A stretch of 64,000 bases of DNA from contig NZ_JAAGOA010000015.1 in NCBI RefSeq assembly GCF_010550675.1, positions 62,001 to 126,000 of the forward strand, written 5' to 3'. Positions 17,956-27,098 of the stretch are shown here, one piece after another (within the stretch, counting starts at the first letter, position 1; every line of letters begins with the position of its first letter). Origin of the DNA: Phytoactinopolyspora halotolerans. Lineage in GTDB: Bacteria; Actinomycetota; Actinomycetes; Jiangellales; Jiangellaceae. A program made the translations under genes and the position numbers. The notes under the pieces were generated by a model that saw only the letters and a list, made by a program, of their open reading frames with translations, searched no databases and was not told where the DNA came from.

Positions 17956-18057
17956 ATACCGCTGCATCCGACGCCTGATGGGCTCATGTCGCACGTGGGC
18001 CGTGGTGAGGTGGTTCACCGGATGTCGATAACGCGAAGTCGTTCCTGCGTCTCAGGG

Positions 18058-19833
18058 TCAGCAGCCGGAACCCTCGTCCCCGTCGTCATCGCCGCTGCCG
18101 TCGTCGCCGTCGTCGCCGTCCGCCTCGGACTCCGACTCGGACGAGCCTGTGCCGTCGTCCGTGCCGTCGTCCGTGTCCGAGGTTCCCGTCGCGTCGCCGT
18201 CGGCATCCCCATGCTCGACGTCCGTCCCCCCGGGCGGGCCGTCATCCGATTCTCCCGCGAGCCCGTCGTCTCCAGACGAGTCCTCGCCGGCCTCGCCGTC
18301 GGTCCCGGATCCGTCATCGGACGGCGGATCGCCGGCGTCCTCGGGAGACTCCGCGTCGGGCTCGTCGACCGGATCTTCGAGCACCTCCGCCACGGCAGCA
18401 TGTAGCCCCTCGTAATCCGGATTCGCGGCCTCGCCGCCGTGCTCGGCGAAGAAGTCGTCATTGATACTCAGGTTCTCGATCTCGGCGCCCTGGATCTTCA
18501 TGGTGAGATCGATGACGTCCGGGAACAGGTCGGCCGGGATGTCGGTCTTGACCATGTTCTTCGTCGCGGAGGCGAGGCTCTGATACTGCGTCAGCAGCTT
18601 CTGCGGCTGGGCCTCGTCGATGATGGCCCGGATGACGCACTGCTGTCGCTCCATCCGCTTGTAGTTGCTGCTGCCGCATCGGGACCGCGCGTACATCAGC
18701 GCGTGGCTGCCGTCGAGGTGCTGGGCACCGGCCTCGATGTAGCTGGCGCGGGACTGACAGTACGCATCCGGCTCGCCGTAGTGGATGGGCACCGGCTCGG
18801 AGACGTCGACGGTGATCCCGCCCAGCGCGTCGATGATGGCGGAGAACCCGTCGAGGTTGACCATCATGTAATAGTCGATGTCGAGTCCGAGCGCGCCCTC
18901 GACGGCCCACTTGTTCGCATCAGAGGCGGAGACCTCCAGGTCCGGGTACAACGCGGGGATGTTGTTGTACACGGAGTTGAGCATGGAGTTGCCGTTCAGC
19001 GGGTCGGCCGTGGTCTGGTCGATGTACCCGTAGGGGTAGTACTCAGCCAGCGGGCTCTCCTCAGGAAAGGGCATCTGGCTGAGGTTCCGCGGCAGTGAGA
19101 TCAGGGTGGTATCGCCGGTGGCCGTGTCGATACTGGCCATGATCTGCGTGTCGACGCGCACGCCGTATTCCTCGGCTTCGCGGCCCAAGCCCACGTCGGC
19201 GCCGAGCAAGAGGAAGTTCAGCGTCGGCTTGTTGGCCCACGGGTCCTTCTTGTCGATGTCCTTGGGCGTGGTCTGGCTTTCCTCGTCGTCGTCGGCCGCG
19301 ATGGAAGAGATGAGATCCCGCTGAGTGAAGGCGTTGCGGGAGGCGAGCGACATCGGGGCGATGACGCAGGAGACAGCCAGTACGACGACGACGGCACCGG
19401 TCAGACGTTTCGGCGCCGGGAGCCCGTCCGGCTCCAGCGAGCGGTGCGAGACGAGCGCCGCCAGGAGCCACAGTACGGCCAGCGCGGCCGTGCCCACGCC
19501 GATGTAGAGCAGTTTCTCCCGGTCGCCACCGTAGGACGCGAGTTCGTTGAGGGGCACCAGCACGAGGACGGCGCCGGCCGAGCAGGCCAGCAGTCCGACG
19601 AGAACCAGCAGCGCTACGCCCGAGCGACGTCGACCCGCGGCCACGAGCCCGACACCCGGGACCAGACTGCCCAGAAACGCGAAGCCGAGAAAGCGGCCGT
19701 ACCGGCTGTTGCGTTGCCGTCGGCGCCGCTCGAGCCGCGAGCGGGAGGCGGCGGCCGCGCGGCGTCCGCCGCCCGGATGTGAGGAGCGTGCATGTGACCG
19801 GTGGGGCATCCGGTCATTGCTGTTGCGCGCCAT
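18058..19833 (-). CDS. LytR-CpsA-Psr (LCP) family wall-polymer ligase with acidic Cys-terminated tail
   Basis: 591 residues. Basic N-terminus (1-45), then four hydrophobic segments (about 46-66, 70-95, 108-130, 143-165) instead of the single helix usual for LCP proteins. The LCP domain (about 205-450) contains NFLLLGADV, RVDTQIMASID, TLISLPRNL, the Arg pair of HALMYARSR and KRMERQQ. LCP enzymes move undecaprenyl-linked polymers onto peptidoglycan outside the cell. After about residue 455 comes a tail of roughly 130 residues, nearly all Asp, Glu, Ser and Gly, ending in a single Cys as the last residue. It is divergent from map. No wall-polymer genes are adjacent. Confidence 0.92.
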   Translation of the reverse strand: MARNSNDRMPHRSHARSSHPGGGRRAAAASRSRLERRRRQRNSRYGRFLGFAFLGSLVPGVGLVAAGRRRSGVALLVLVGLLACSAGAVLVLVPLNELASYGGDREKLLYIGVGTAALAVLWLLAALVSHRSLEPDGLPAPKRLTGAVVVVLAVSCVIAPMSLASRNAFTQRDLISSIAADDDEESQTTPKDIDKKDPWANKPTLNFLLLGADVGLGREAEEYGVRVDTQIMASIDTATGDTTLISLPRNLSQMPFPEESPLAEYYPYGYIDQTTADPLNGNSMLNSVYNNIPALYPDLEVSASDANKWAVEGALGLDIDYYMMVNLDGFSAIIDALGGITVDVSEPVPIHYGEPDAYCQSRASYIEAGAQHLDGSHALMYARSRCGSSNYKRMERQQCVIRAIIDEAQPQKLLTQYQSLASATKNMVKTDIPADLFPDVIDLTMKIQGAEIENLSINDDFFAEHGGEAANPDYEGLHAAVAEVLEDPVDEPDAESPEDAGDPPSDDGSGTDGEAGEDSSGDDGLAGESDDGPPGGTDVEHGDADGDATGTSDTDDGTDDGTGSSESESEADGDDGDDGSGDDDGDEGSGC

Positions 19834-19967
19834 CGGGTCAGCATCTCATTCGTCGTGTCGCGGGCGTGCAAGGTGTCACGGCGGCGCGCCTGGCGTCGGG
19901 CGGTATAGTTATTGGATACTGCACGTCAGGGCGACTACCTGATCTCAATACCACCGAAGGACACCTC

Positions 19968-20735
19968 ATGGTTGAGCTGAAGACACCAGGCGAGATCGAC
20001 GCCATCGCCGCATCCGGGCGGGTCGTCGCGGCGGTACACGCGGCCGTCCGGGCACATGCGGCGGTCGGAGTGTCCCTGCTGGAGCTCGATGACGTCGCGC
20101 GCGACGTGATGGAGAGTGCCGGCGCGGCGTCGTCCTTTCTCGGCTACCGTCCGGGTTTCGCCTCGACCCCCTACCCCGCCGTGCTGAACACATCGGTCAA
20201 CGACGTCATGCTGCATGGGATCCCGACCGGATATCGGCTGCGGGACGGCGACCTTCTCGGCGTGGACTTCGGCGCGCACATCGACGGCTGGCACGCCGAC
20301 GCCGCCGTGAGCTTCATCGTCGGCACCCCGGATCCGGCGGACGAGAAGCTCCTGGAGACGACGGAGCGCATGCTCGCCGCCGGCATCGCGGCCGCACAAC
20401 CCGGCGGCAAGATGGGCGACATCGGCCACGCGATGTCGCTCATCGGCCGCGGCGCGGGTTACGGCATCCAGAACGACTTCGGCGGCCACGGGGTGGGCCG
20501 GGCGATGCACGAGGCCCCCTTCGTGCCCAACGAAGGGCGGCCCGGTCGCGGCTGGCCGCTCAAGCCCGGGCTGGTCATCGCCATCGAACCGAGCCTGATG
20601 GCTGGCGGCGACGACGGCTACTACGTCGACGACGACGGCTGGTCCATACGCACCATGGACGGCAGCCGTGGAGCGCACGTGGAGCACACCGTGGCCATCA
20701 CGGCGGACGGCCCGAGGATCCTCACCACGGCCTGA
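19968..20735 (+). CDS. map: Methionine aminopeptidase, type I
   Basis: 255 residues, a pita-bread metalloprotease that removes initiator Met. All ligands are present: His83 (substrate), Asp100 and Asp111, His174 (GGHGVGR), Glu207 (IAIEPSL) and Glu239 (VEHTVAI). ATG 19968 is chosen because GAAGGA lies 6 bases upstream and the family core begins at LKTPGEID. Extra upstream codons in the same frame are probably not translated. A tRNA gene follows 45 bp downstream on the same strand. Confidence 0.95.
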   Translation: MVELKTPGEIDAIAASGRVVAAVHAAVRAHAAVGVSLLELDDVARDVMESAGAASSFLGYRPGFASTPYPAVLNTSVNDVMLHGIPTGYRLRDGDLLGVDFGAHIDGWHADAAVSFIVGTPDPADEKLLETTERMLAAGIAAAQPGGKMGDIGHAMSLIGRGAGYGIQNDFGGHGVGRAMHEAPFVPNEGRPGRGWPLKPGLVIAIEPSLMAGGDDGYYVDDDGWSIRTMDGSRGAHVEHTVAITADGPRILTTA

Positions 20736-20780
20736 TTGGGGATCTGGCCCGATGTCCTGATAGCCTAGCTGCGGTTCCCG

Positions 20781-20853
20781 GCCCTCGTAGCTCAGGGGAT
20801 AGAGCGTCTGCCTCCGGAGCAGAAAGTCGCAGGTTCGAATCCTGCCGAGGGCA
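20781..20853 (+). tRNA. tRNA-Arg (anticodon CCG)
   Basis: Complete cloverleaf: acceptor GCCCTCG/CGAGGGC with discriminator A, D-arm with AGCTCAGGGGATAGAGC, anticodon stem TCTGC/GCAGA with loop CTCCGGA (anticodon CCG at 20814-20816, reading CGG), and T-arm CGCAGGTTCGAATCCTGCC. CCA is not encoded. tRNA-Arg genes are frequent integration sites, and phage-type integrase debris lies downstream. Confidence 0.96.
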
Positions 20854-20862
20854 CACATCGAA

Positions 20863-20905
20863 AATGGCTGGTCAGCGGCTTGTGGCCAGCCATTATTCAG
20901 TTTTT
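20863..20905 (+). terminator. Rho-independent terminator after tRNA-Arg
   Basis: Perfect 9-bp stem AATGGCTGG (20863-20871) with CCAGCCATT (20886-20894), then ATTCAG and five T (20901-20905). It lies 10 bp after the tRNA, ending that transcript. Confidence 0.8.
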
Positions 20906-21111
20906 GCCAACCACGTTACGACCATGAATCACTTCACCCCGCAAACACGACATTGAGTGGTCGGCATCACGCCTTGCCCCGCCGGTTGATGCGACCAACG
21001 CGAAGCTCCTACTTCTGCGTGGGATGAGTATGAGGCAATGCGTTCGAGCGGTATCGGCAAGTGCGGGAGAGAGGTACTGAACCCTGCGGGAGAGCGGTAG
21101 CATCGCCGCAT

Positions 21112-22141
21112 GGCTACGTCTTATGTCGCTCGCTTGTCGATCCGCTAATCGAGGAGCTGCTGGCCGGATTCCCTGCAGTATTGGTCGTGGGACCTCGTGC
21201 GTGCGGGAAACAACCACTGCTGCTCGTCATGCTCGCACAATCGTCCGGCTGGACAGCTGAAGCCGCGGCCGTTCGCGCCGATCCCGATGGCGCGCTGGAG
21301 CTCGCAAGACCGGTGCTGCTAGACGAATGGCAGCTGGTGCCCGAGGTCATGACCGCGGTCAAGCGGGCAGTCGATTCGCGGCCTGGCCCAAATAACTTCT
21401 TGATCACCGGGTCGGTGCGATCGGAGCTCGAAGGCGAGGGTTGGCCTATGACAGGCCGCGCACTTCGAGTGCAGATGTATGGCCTGACTGAGCGTGAGAT
21501 CGGCGGAGATGCGCGCTCGGCACGGTGGGCGTGATCCTGTACGCCTGCGCCGCTATCTGCATGCTTTGTGCCTGAACACGGCGGGCGTTGCCGAAGCCAG
21601 GACGCTGTATGAGAATGCCGGCGTCAACCGGAAGACCGCACTCGCCTACGACCGGCTGCTCGCGAACTTACTGGTCGCGGACGAAGTGCCTGCCTGGTGG
21701 ACGAACCGGCTCAAGCGTCTGATACAGATGCCGAAGAGGTACATCATCGACCCAGGCGTCGTCGGTGCCGTGCTGCGAGTGGATGTGCCTGGAGTGCGTA
21801 GAGACGGCGACCTGCTGGGACGGGTGCTCGACACATTCGTCATGGCGCAACTACGCGTTGAGGCGACCGTATGCCAAACCGAACCCAGCCTTTACCACCT
21901 GCGCACCGAGCAGGGAAGACACGAGGTCGACATCATTGTCGAGTACGCCGGTGGCAACGTCTTCGGTTTCGAGATCAAGGCCAGCAGCGGCCCTGGTTTG
22001 AAAGACACCAAGCACCTCCAATGGCTCCGAGACGAACTCGGCGACCGCTTCATCGGGGGTGCCATCCTGCACTCAGGACCGCGTCTCTATCCGCTGGCCG
22101 ACCGCATCGTAGCGGCACCGATCTGCTCACTCTGGACTTGA
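21112..22141 (+). pseudogene. Broken DUF4143-type AAA ATPase
   Basis: Two frames carry the halves of one protein. Frame 1 (to 21534) has LVDPLIEELL, a Walker A-like GPRACGKQ where Thr/Ser after Lys is lost, a Walker B-like LLDEWQL and the sensor LITGSV. Frame 2 (from about 21520 to 22141) has the C-terminal DUF4143 nuclease-like part with HEVDIIVEY, FGFEIKAS and a closing PLADRIVAAPI. The halves overlap near 21494-21534 after a frameshift, and part of the middle appears deleted. The 5' end is not clear: an ATG at 21111 opens the wrong frame and stops after 12 codons. Intact members (about 400 residues) are ATPases of unclear role, often in mobile DNA. Confidence 0.75.
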
Positions 22142-22172
22142 CCATGGCCCGCCAGCACCTTCTGACAGTGGT

Positions 22173-22638
22173 TCATTTTGTCGCGCTGAGCACGGTAGCG
22201 GCGCGTGTGGAAGCCACACCCCGTCCCATATGGACGTTTTGGGTCATGCTGGGGTCTTCGTGGCCGAGGTGGTGGGCGATCTCGCGGGCGGTGAGACCGG
22301 CCTGGTCGAGGCGGGTGGCGACGGTCTTGCGGAATGTGTGAGAAGTGACCCAGTCGTAGCCGCCGATGCGGTCGAGGGCTATGCGCAGAGCGCGATCGGC
22401 GTTGGTCGGCAGACGCACTCCGCAGGTACGGGTCGGGAAGAGCAGGTCGTGTTCATTGGCGCGCCAGGTCATGGCCATGCGTCGGCGGCACGGCTCGACA
22501 ATGTGGTCCGGAAGGGCGATGACACGCCAACCGGCAGCGGTCTTGGGTCGCTCCTCGAGAACGGCGCCATGGCCCTTCTTGTACGTGGCTTTGGCGTTGA
22601 CGTCGAGCACGCCGCCGACTTGGACGTGGTTGCGTGAA
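22173..22638 (-). pseudogene. Integrase (tyrosine recombinase) C-terminal remnant
   Basis: About 155 residues matching only the C-terminal half of an actinophage/ICE-type integrase: ERPKTAAGWRVIALPDHIVE, the catalytic HTFRK box (HxxR), and HHLGHEDPS. At the nucleophile position the usual MTQDVYMGR reads MTQNVHMGR, so Tyr is His. The N-terminal core-binding domain and first catalytic Arg region are gone; the frame starts at the 3' end of the neighbouring alpha/beta hydrolase gene. It is therefore dead and marks an old integration event near tRNA-Arg. Confidence 0.82.
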
Positions 22639-23538
22639 TCAGTCGGCTTCCTCGATCGGCCCAAGTCGCGAGCTCATCGAGATGGCGTCGATCTGGTCGG
22701 CCAGCATGCCTGGTGCGTCGAGCTGGACGAACGTCTTCGCCCCCGGAACCTCAACGAACTCAGCGTCCTTGAACACTCGCTGCAGACGCCTGCCGAGGCT
22801 GGGGCGGAACGCGCGGTCGGCCATCCCCCACACGATCCGGGCGGGGCCGTCGAACCGGTGCAGCCTGGTCGACACGTCGAGCAGATCCTGCGGGTCGGCA
22901 GCACGAAGGAACCGCACGGCGTCCTCGCGGATTTCCTTATCGGTCAGACACGGCTCGACCCACGCCCGGGCCTGGTCGGGATCGATCCGGTTGGCCAGCA
23001 GGCCGAACCCGAGGGGTGAGTGCCGGAAAGCGCGGGCACGCATCGGTTGCAGGTTGAACCACATCCGCCGGGAACCGCTGAGGAGGCGGAAGATGATGCT
23101 GAACGGGAAGGGCGGGAACGTGTCAAATGCGTCGCAGTTGGTGAGCACAAGACGCCCGATCCGGCTGGGATCGGTATCGATCAGAAACTGGCACAGCGCG
23201 CCCCCGGTGTCGTTGCCCACCAGAGTGACATCGCGCAGGTCGAGCGCCTCCAGGAACGCGAGGATCTGCTTCGCGATGCCGCGAGGCGACTGATCTGCAT
23301 CACGACGAAGGGGTGTGCGATGGGCCCCGAGCGGACAATCGGGTGCGTATGACCGGATTCCGCGTGCCGCGAGCAGGTCGGCGACCTCCGACCAGACTGA
23401 GCCGTCCACGAGAAAGGCGTGGACGAAGACAACCGGCGGCGCGGCCGAGTCCTCAGGGCCGGCCGACCGGTAGGCCACGGTGCCGTGCGGGAGCTCAATC
23501 GTCGCAGCCGTCTCGGGCCGCTTGGACTTCCTCGGCAT
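22639..23538 (-). CDS. Alpha/beta hydrolase (haloalkane dehalogenase/epoxide hydrolase-like)
   Basis: 299 residues from the ATG at 23538 with GGAGA upstream. Oxyanion region VFVHAFLVDGSVW, and nucleophile elbow GNDTGG with Asp110, which places it with haloalkane dehalogenase/epoxide hydrolase-like members rather than Ser esterases. Acid candidate Asp lies in WGMADRAF. At the usual catalytic His position the sequence reads GAKTFVQLDAP, without His, so normal hydrolysis is doubtful. It is last in the minus-strand accessory operon, 101 bp after the esterase-like gene. A fluoroacetate-type or other function cannot be assigned. Confidence 0.82.
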   Translation of the reverse strand: MPRKSKRPETAATIELPHGTVAYRSAGPEDSAAPPVVFVHAFLVDGSVWSEVADLLAARGIRSYAPDCPLGAHRTPLRRDADQSPRGIAKQILAFLEALDLRDVTLVGNDTGGALCQFLIDTDPSRIGRLVLTNCDAFDTFPPFPFSIIFRLLSGSRRMWFNLQPMRARAFRHSPLGFGLLANRIDPDQARAWVEPCLTDKEIREDAVRFLRAADPQDLLDVSTRLHRFDGPARIVWGMADRAFRPSLGRRLQRVFKDAEFVEVPGAKTFVQLDAPGMLADQIDAISMSSRLGPIEEAD

Positions 23539-23639
23539 GATTTCTCCGGTTTCTTCACATCGTCTCGTGGCATCCTGCTCGGTCTCTGACCTCTCGCACC
23601 GCTGCGCGCGATACCGCGTAGTGCGGAAGGTGTTGTGTG

Positions 23640-25052
23640 TCAAAGCATGCGACTGGCGGACACGCTTCTGAGGTGGAGGATTGCGTCGAACCCGGTGCTC
23701 CAGTCCGGGACGATCGTGTAGTACTCCGCATCACGGTCGGGGTCGTACATGGCGCCTCCGATGACACGCAGTGTTCCGTCCTGATGAAGCCACGAACGGA
23801 CCCGGGCTGGTGCTGGGCGCCCGAGCGGGAGGATGTAGTCGGGGTAACGGCACATCCCGAGTTCGTGGTCCACGAAGCCGGCCGGTGGGACGGGCACGGA
23901 GAACACGTCCGGCTGGCCCGTGTGCCACCCTGCCAGGATCTCTCCGTGGTTGAACGTGAGCGCAATGCTCACATATCGCTCACCGAGTGCGGCGCGCAGC
24001 CGGCCCCCGGCCATCTTCCGCGGCAACGCGGGCACGGGCGGGAACGAGATGATCTGCTTCTCCGCGGCCACGGTGTGCACGTGCGCGGCGCTGTAGATCA
24101 TGGGCCGCGGATCGTTCGCGCGCCAGCGTTCGATGATCAGGGTGATGTAGAGATCCCGCAGGTCCTGCATGTCGCCGTTCTCGGTGCTCGACTCATAGAA
24201 CCCCAGCAGCGCAAGGGCGTGCAGATCGACGTCTAACCGCGATACCGGTGCCGCCGCTTCGATGGGAACTCTCCGGACGAGGTCCTGCACAGCTCGGGCA
24301 TGTGTGATCAGCCGCTGCTGCTCGGCCGCAGGCTGCTCCCGGTACCACCGGACGTGGTTGTCGCGGATCCGAAGTTCCCAGAGGTGGCGGGCGAGTGCCT
24401 GACCCTGGTCCGGGGCGGCATGGTCCACGTAACGCTGGAGCTCGTCGAACTGGACCGGCCGCAGCTGAACGACGTCGGCTCCGACGAACCGCACCTGGTC
24501 GGCCGGCCGCCTGCGGGTATTGAAAGCGCGCAGCCAGGCCATCAGGTCCAGCATCGCCGTGTTCTGCAGGTTGTAGCCTGCCTGCGCAAGGACTGCCCGG
24601 GGGTCCCCTACTCCTCCGGTGATGTAGCGATCAACGGGTACGCACGCTCCCCAGGCGTCCTCCCAGGCGACCGTCCGGACGCCGTGCTCCCGTACCAGGT
24701 GGCGGATCAACCGGTGCTTGAGAACGAACTGATCGTGGGTGCCGTGAGCGGATTCCCCGAGCCCGATCACCGCCGCCCGCCGCACGAGCCTGTCCAGCGC
24801 GCGCAAATCGCGCGTTGGCAGAGCTGGGTCCGTGCCCGCAAGCGGACGCGCCGTCCGATCCAGCCAGCTCCGGACCACGCTCGCCGCCCGGTCCTCCGCG
24901 GCCGGAGCCGGGACTGCGAAACCCGGAGCCACTGAACCCATCGCGCCGAGCGCCGCGCCGGCCGAGGCAGCGCGCAACACGCCCCGACGGGTGATCACTC
25001 CGGCGCCCGGGCCCGTCCGGTCCTCACTCGTGTACTGACGTTCTTCTGGCAT
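23640..25052 (-). CDS. Erythromycin-esterase-family protein, Tat-exported
   Basis: 470 residues from the ATG at 25052 (GGAGA upstream). A twin-arginine signal (TRRGVLR, then a hydrophobic Ala/Gly stretch, cleaved near AVPAPA) precedes the EreA/succinoglycan-type domain. This has GLGESAHGTHDQF, the WEDAWGACVPVDRYI region with the Glu/His residues used in the family, and SAAHVHTVA. Ere enzymes open macrolide lactones, but most family members are of unknown substrate and the exported form here is unlike resistance EreA/EreB. It belongs to the five-gene unit opposite the LAL regulator. Confidence 0.85.
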   Translation of the reverse strand: MPEERQYTSEDRTGPGAGVITRRGVLRAASAGAALGAMGSVAPGFAVPAPAAEDRAASVVRSWLDRTARPLAGTDPALPTRDLRALDRLVRRAAVIGLGESAHGTHDQFVLKHRLIRHLVREHGVRTVAWEDAWGACVPVDRYITGGVGDPRAVLAQAGYNLQNTAMLDLMAWLRAFNTRRRPADQVRFVGADVVQLRPVQFDELQRYVDHAAPDQGQALARHLWELRIRDNHVRWYREQPAAEQQRLITHARAVQDLVRRVPIEAAAPVSRLDVDLHALALLGFYESSTENGDMQDLRDLYITLIIERWRANDPRPMIYSAAHVHTVAAEKQIISFPPVPALPRKMAGGRLRAALGERYVSIALTFNHGEILAGWHTGQPDVFSVPVPPAGFVDHELGMCRYPDYILPLGRPAPARVRSWLHQDGTLRVIGGAMYDPDRDAEYYTIVPDWSTGFDAILHLRSVSASRML

Positions 25053-25066
25053 CGCATCTCCAACCT

Positions 25067-25672
25067 TCACGATTGTGGGCGGGGTGTTCTCGTGGCCGCA
25101 TCGGGCCGCCCTCGATCCCACGAGGCCGAGCGTGGCCCGCAGACCTGCTGCCGATGGATCGCCACCGCCCAGGCCAGGCATCCGAAGGCGAATATCGAGG
25201 CAGCTGCCCGCACTGTGTTCCATGCCGTCCAGCTCGCCTCCTCGAGGCGGGCGCGTGCGGCTGTGAAATCGGCGGCGCTAGTGGGCTCTGCAACCTCCCG
25301 CAAGCTCGCGTTGAGCGGCTCATGGACGCCGAAGGTGATCACCAGCACCGCGAGATACAGGATCAGCGCCAGCCCGATCCAGGTCGACGCGCGTCGATGT
25401 CCGCCGACAAGATGCAACACGAGGGCGAGGCCGGTGAGAATCAGGGCGCCCATGAATCCCACACCGAGGAACAACGGGTTGGTGATCGCAGAATCAAGCG
25501 AACGGAAGGCGGTGACGAACGTGCGGTCGTCGACCTCACGTAGGCCCGGCATGATCGCATTCGACCAGTCCGCGAAGACGCCCGCGGTGAGTCCGGTCGT
25601 CATGGTAGCGAGGATCAGAACCGCGGTTCTCGTTGCCGCCGCGGGCTGCTTGACGAACCCCTCAGTGGGCAC
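25067..25672 (-). CDS. DUF1772 (anthrone-oxygenase-like) membrane protein
   Basis: 201 residues with four hydrophobic segments (about 15-35, 68-92, 97-118, 158-176), the layout of DUF1772 proteins. An exposed HEPLNASLREV segment lies between helices 3 and 4. Some fungal relatives act as anthrone oxygenases, but bacterial members are uncharacterised. GTG 25672 overlaps the upstream acetyltransferase by 11 bp, with GAG next to it; coupling is likely. The tail (about 178-201) is polar and Arg-rich. Confidence 0.75.
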   Translation of the reverse strand: MPTEGFVKQPAAATRTAVLILATMTTGLTAGVFADWSNAIMPGLREVDDRTFVTAFRSLDSAITNPLFLGVGFMGALILTGLALVLHLVGGHRRASTWIGLALILYLAVLVITFGVHEPLNASLREVAEPTSAADFTAARARLEEASWTAWNTVRAAASIFAFGCLAWAVAIHRQQVCGPRSASWDRGRPDAATRTPRPQS

Positions 25673-26183
25673 CTCGATCCTCCGGCGGTCTCTCGACGTT
25701 GGAGTAGAAGGGGCGGGTGAACGGATAGTCCTTCACCACCCACCGCCGCAGGCCGCGGTAGGCCTTCTCGTAGTAGCCGGTCGCGTACGCGTCGGGAGTG
25801 ACCCACCAGCTGACGTCGACGTCGTATACGGCGAGGTCCTCGGTCAGCGGGCGCCGCAGACCCATCGGGTACAGATACGCGCAGCCCAGGTAGCCACCTG
25901 CGTCGTCGCGCAGCACGTAGGTGAACGACTTGTTGTCCCGGAATTCACACTCGTGCCAATACTCGTCGACGATGATCTCGCTCTCGGTCACCGGCTCGGT
26001 GGGCCACCTTCCGCCCCTGGTGCGGCGGATCAGGTCCATGCTGGCGTTGATACCGCGCACATCCTCAGCCACGTCGTCGCGGGTGATCGCTCGCGCGACC
26101 AGGTCGTCATACCTGAGCTCGTGGGGCGCCTCGAAGCCGTCAGGCAGGGGCAGCTTCTTGACGAACTGGCTGTAATCAGTCAT
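25662..26183 (-). CDS. GNAT-like acetyltransferase
   Basis: 173 residues with the GNAT pattern: SFTYVLRDDAGGYLGCAYLYPMG (beta strands 2-4 region, about 85-110), YDVDVSWWVTPDAYATGYYEKAYRGL (motif A region with an atypical, Gly-poor acetyl-CoA loop). The substrate is unknown. The ATG at 26183 overlaps the DHFR-like gene by 8 bp. The Q/R-x-x-G-x-G/A loop is degenerate, so activity is not assured. Confidence 0.7.
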   Translation of the reverse strand: MTDYSQFVKKLPLPDGFEAPHELRYDDLVARAITRDDVAEDVRGINASMDLIRRTRGGRWPTEPVTESEIIVDEYWHECEFRDNKSFTYVLRDDAGGYLGCAYLYPMGLRRPLTEDLAVYDVDVSWWVTPDAYATGYYEKAYRGLRRWVVKDYPFTRPFYSNVERPPEDRGAH

Positions 26184-26724
26184 CGCGCTTGACCATCGAC
26201 ATCACGACGATGCCGTTGTCGAACACCTCGGCGCCTGTGGTTCGGAAGACGGCATGTAGGCCCTCGGTCAGTAAAACGTCGTCGGGTCCGCCCACCCCCG
26301 CCAGCACCGGGTGGTACCACAGGTGCAGCTCGTCGAGCAGCCCGGCGCGGATCATTGCCTGTGCTACCGGGCCGTAACCATGCATGAGGATGTCGCCGCT
26401 GTGCTCGTCCTTGAGCCGGGCCACGGACTCCACGAGGTCGCCGGACAGGACCTGGGTGTTGTTCCACTCCGGGTCGGTGAGCGTTGTCGAGGCGACGTAT
26501 TTCCGCATCGCGTTGATCCGGTCCGGATACTCACCGTCTCGTCCCGGCCACGCGCCGGCGTAGACCTCGTAGGACCTTCGGCCCATCAGAAGCGCATCCG
26601 CAGCACTCAGCTGCCGCATCGCCAGCTGGTCGGACTCGTCGCTGAGATAGTCGAAGTGCCACTTGTCCATGTGGTTCACGACGCCGTCGAGACTGACGAA
26701 GGTAGAGTTGACGACCTTGGCCAT
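26176..26724 (-). CDS. Dihydrofolate reductase-like (RibD C-terminal family) protein
   Basis: 182 residues from the ATG at 26724, with AGGAG 7 bases upstream. The RibD_C/DHFR-like fold shows NSTFVSLDGVV, LLMGRRSYEVYAGAWPGR, DILMHGYGPVAQAMIRAGLLDELHLW split over the NADPH region, and the closing V-L-G/GG-P signature. Members are NADPH reductases of unknown substrate, abundant in actinobacteria and often acquired. It is first in the accessory operon divergent from the LAL regulator. Confidence 0.85.
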   Translation of the reverse strand: MAKVVNSTFVSLDGVVNHMDKWHFDYLSDESDQLAMRQLSAADALLMGRRSYEVYAGAWPGRDGEYPDRINAMRKYVASTTLTDPEWNNTQVLSGDLVESVARLKDEHSGDILMHGYGPVAQAMIRAGLLDELHLWYHPVLAGVGGPDDVLLTEGLHAVFRTTGAEVFDNGIVVMSMVKRDD

Positions 26725-27098
26725 AAAAGGCTCCTTTGCTTTGGTTCGCTGACGCATGAACTCCTGAACCGGTGGTGGAACCACCGGCCTCACGTGGGCA
26801 GGTTGAAGGTGGGTAGGGAGCCCTGAGCGGGAGGAAGCGATTCACTCAGGGCCGAGACGTTCGTTGTCAGACCAACGAGCTACCGTCGACCGGTCCAGGC
26901 GGTCTGGAGAGCGTGCATGTCATCGCTCGACACTATGTGCCGCAGGGACACGTTGGATCAGCGAAATCGCCGGTCTTGAACAGTCCTCGGTCACGGCGGC
27001 CTGAGTTCGCGAATCCGACATTTCCGCTGGAGTACCAGGCGGCATGGTGAAGAGATCATCGACGTGATGACCTCCCTCAGCTCCGTAAGCTGGGAAGC
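26725..27098. promoter_or_regulatory. Divergent control region between the DHFR-like operon and the LAL regulator
   Basis: 374 bp without a gene. It holds two inverted repeats: CCCTGAG (26821-26827) with CTCAGGG (26845-26851), and TCGTTG (26861-26866) with CAACGA (26873-26878) across TCAGAC. The second, an 18-bp interrupted palindrome, is a candidate LuxR-type operator. No clear sigma-70 -35/-10 pair was found. Confidence 0.45.

Noticed and set aside
23640-25052. A macrolide-resistance gene
   Set aside because: Only family-level motifs support this, the protein is Tat-exported, and no resistance or biosynthetic context is seen.
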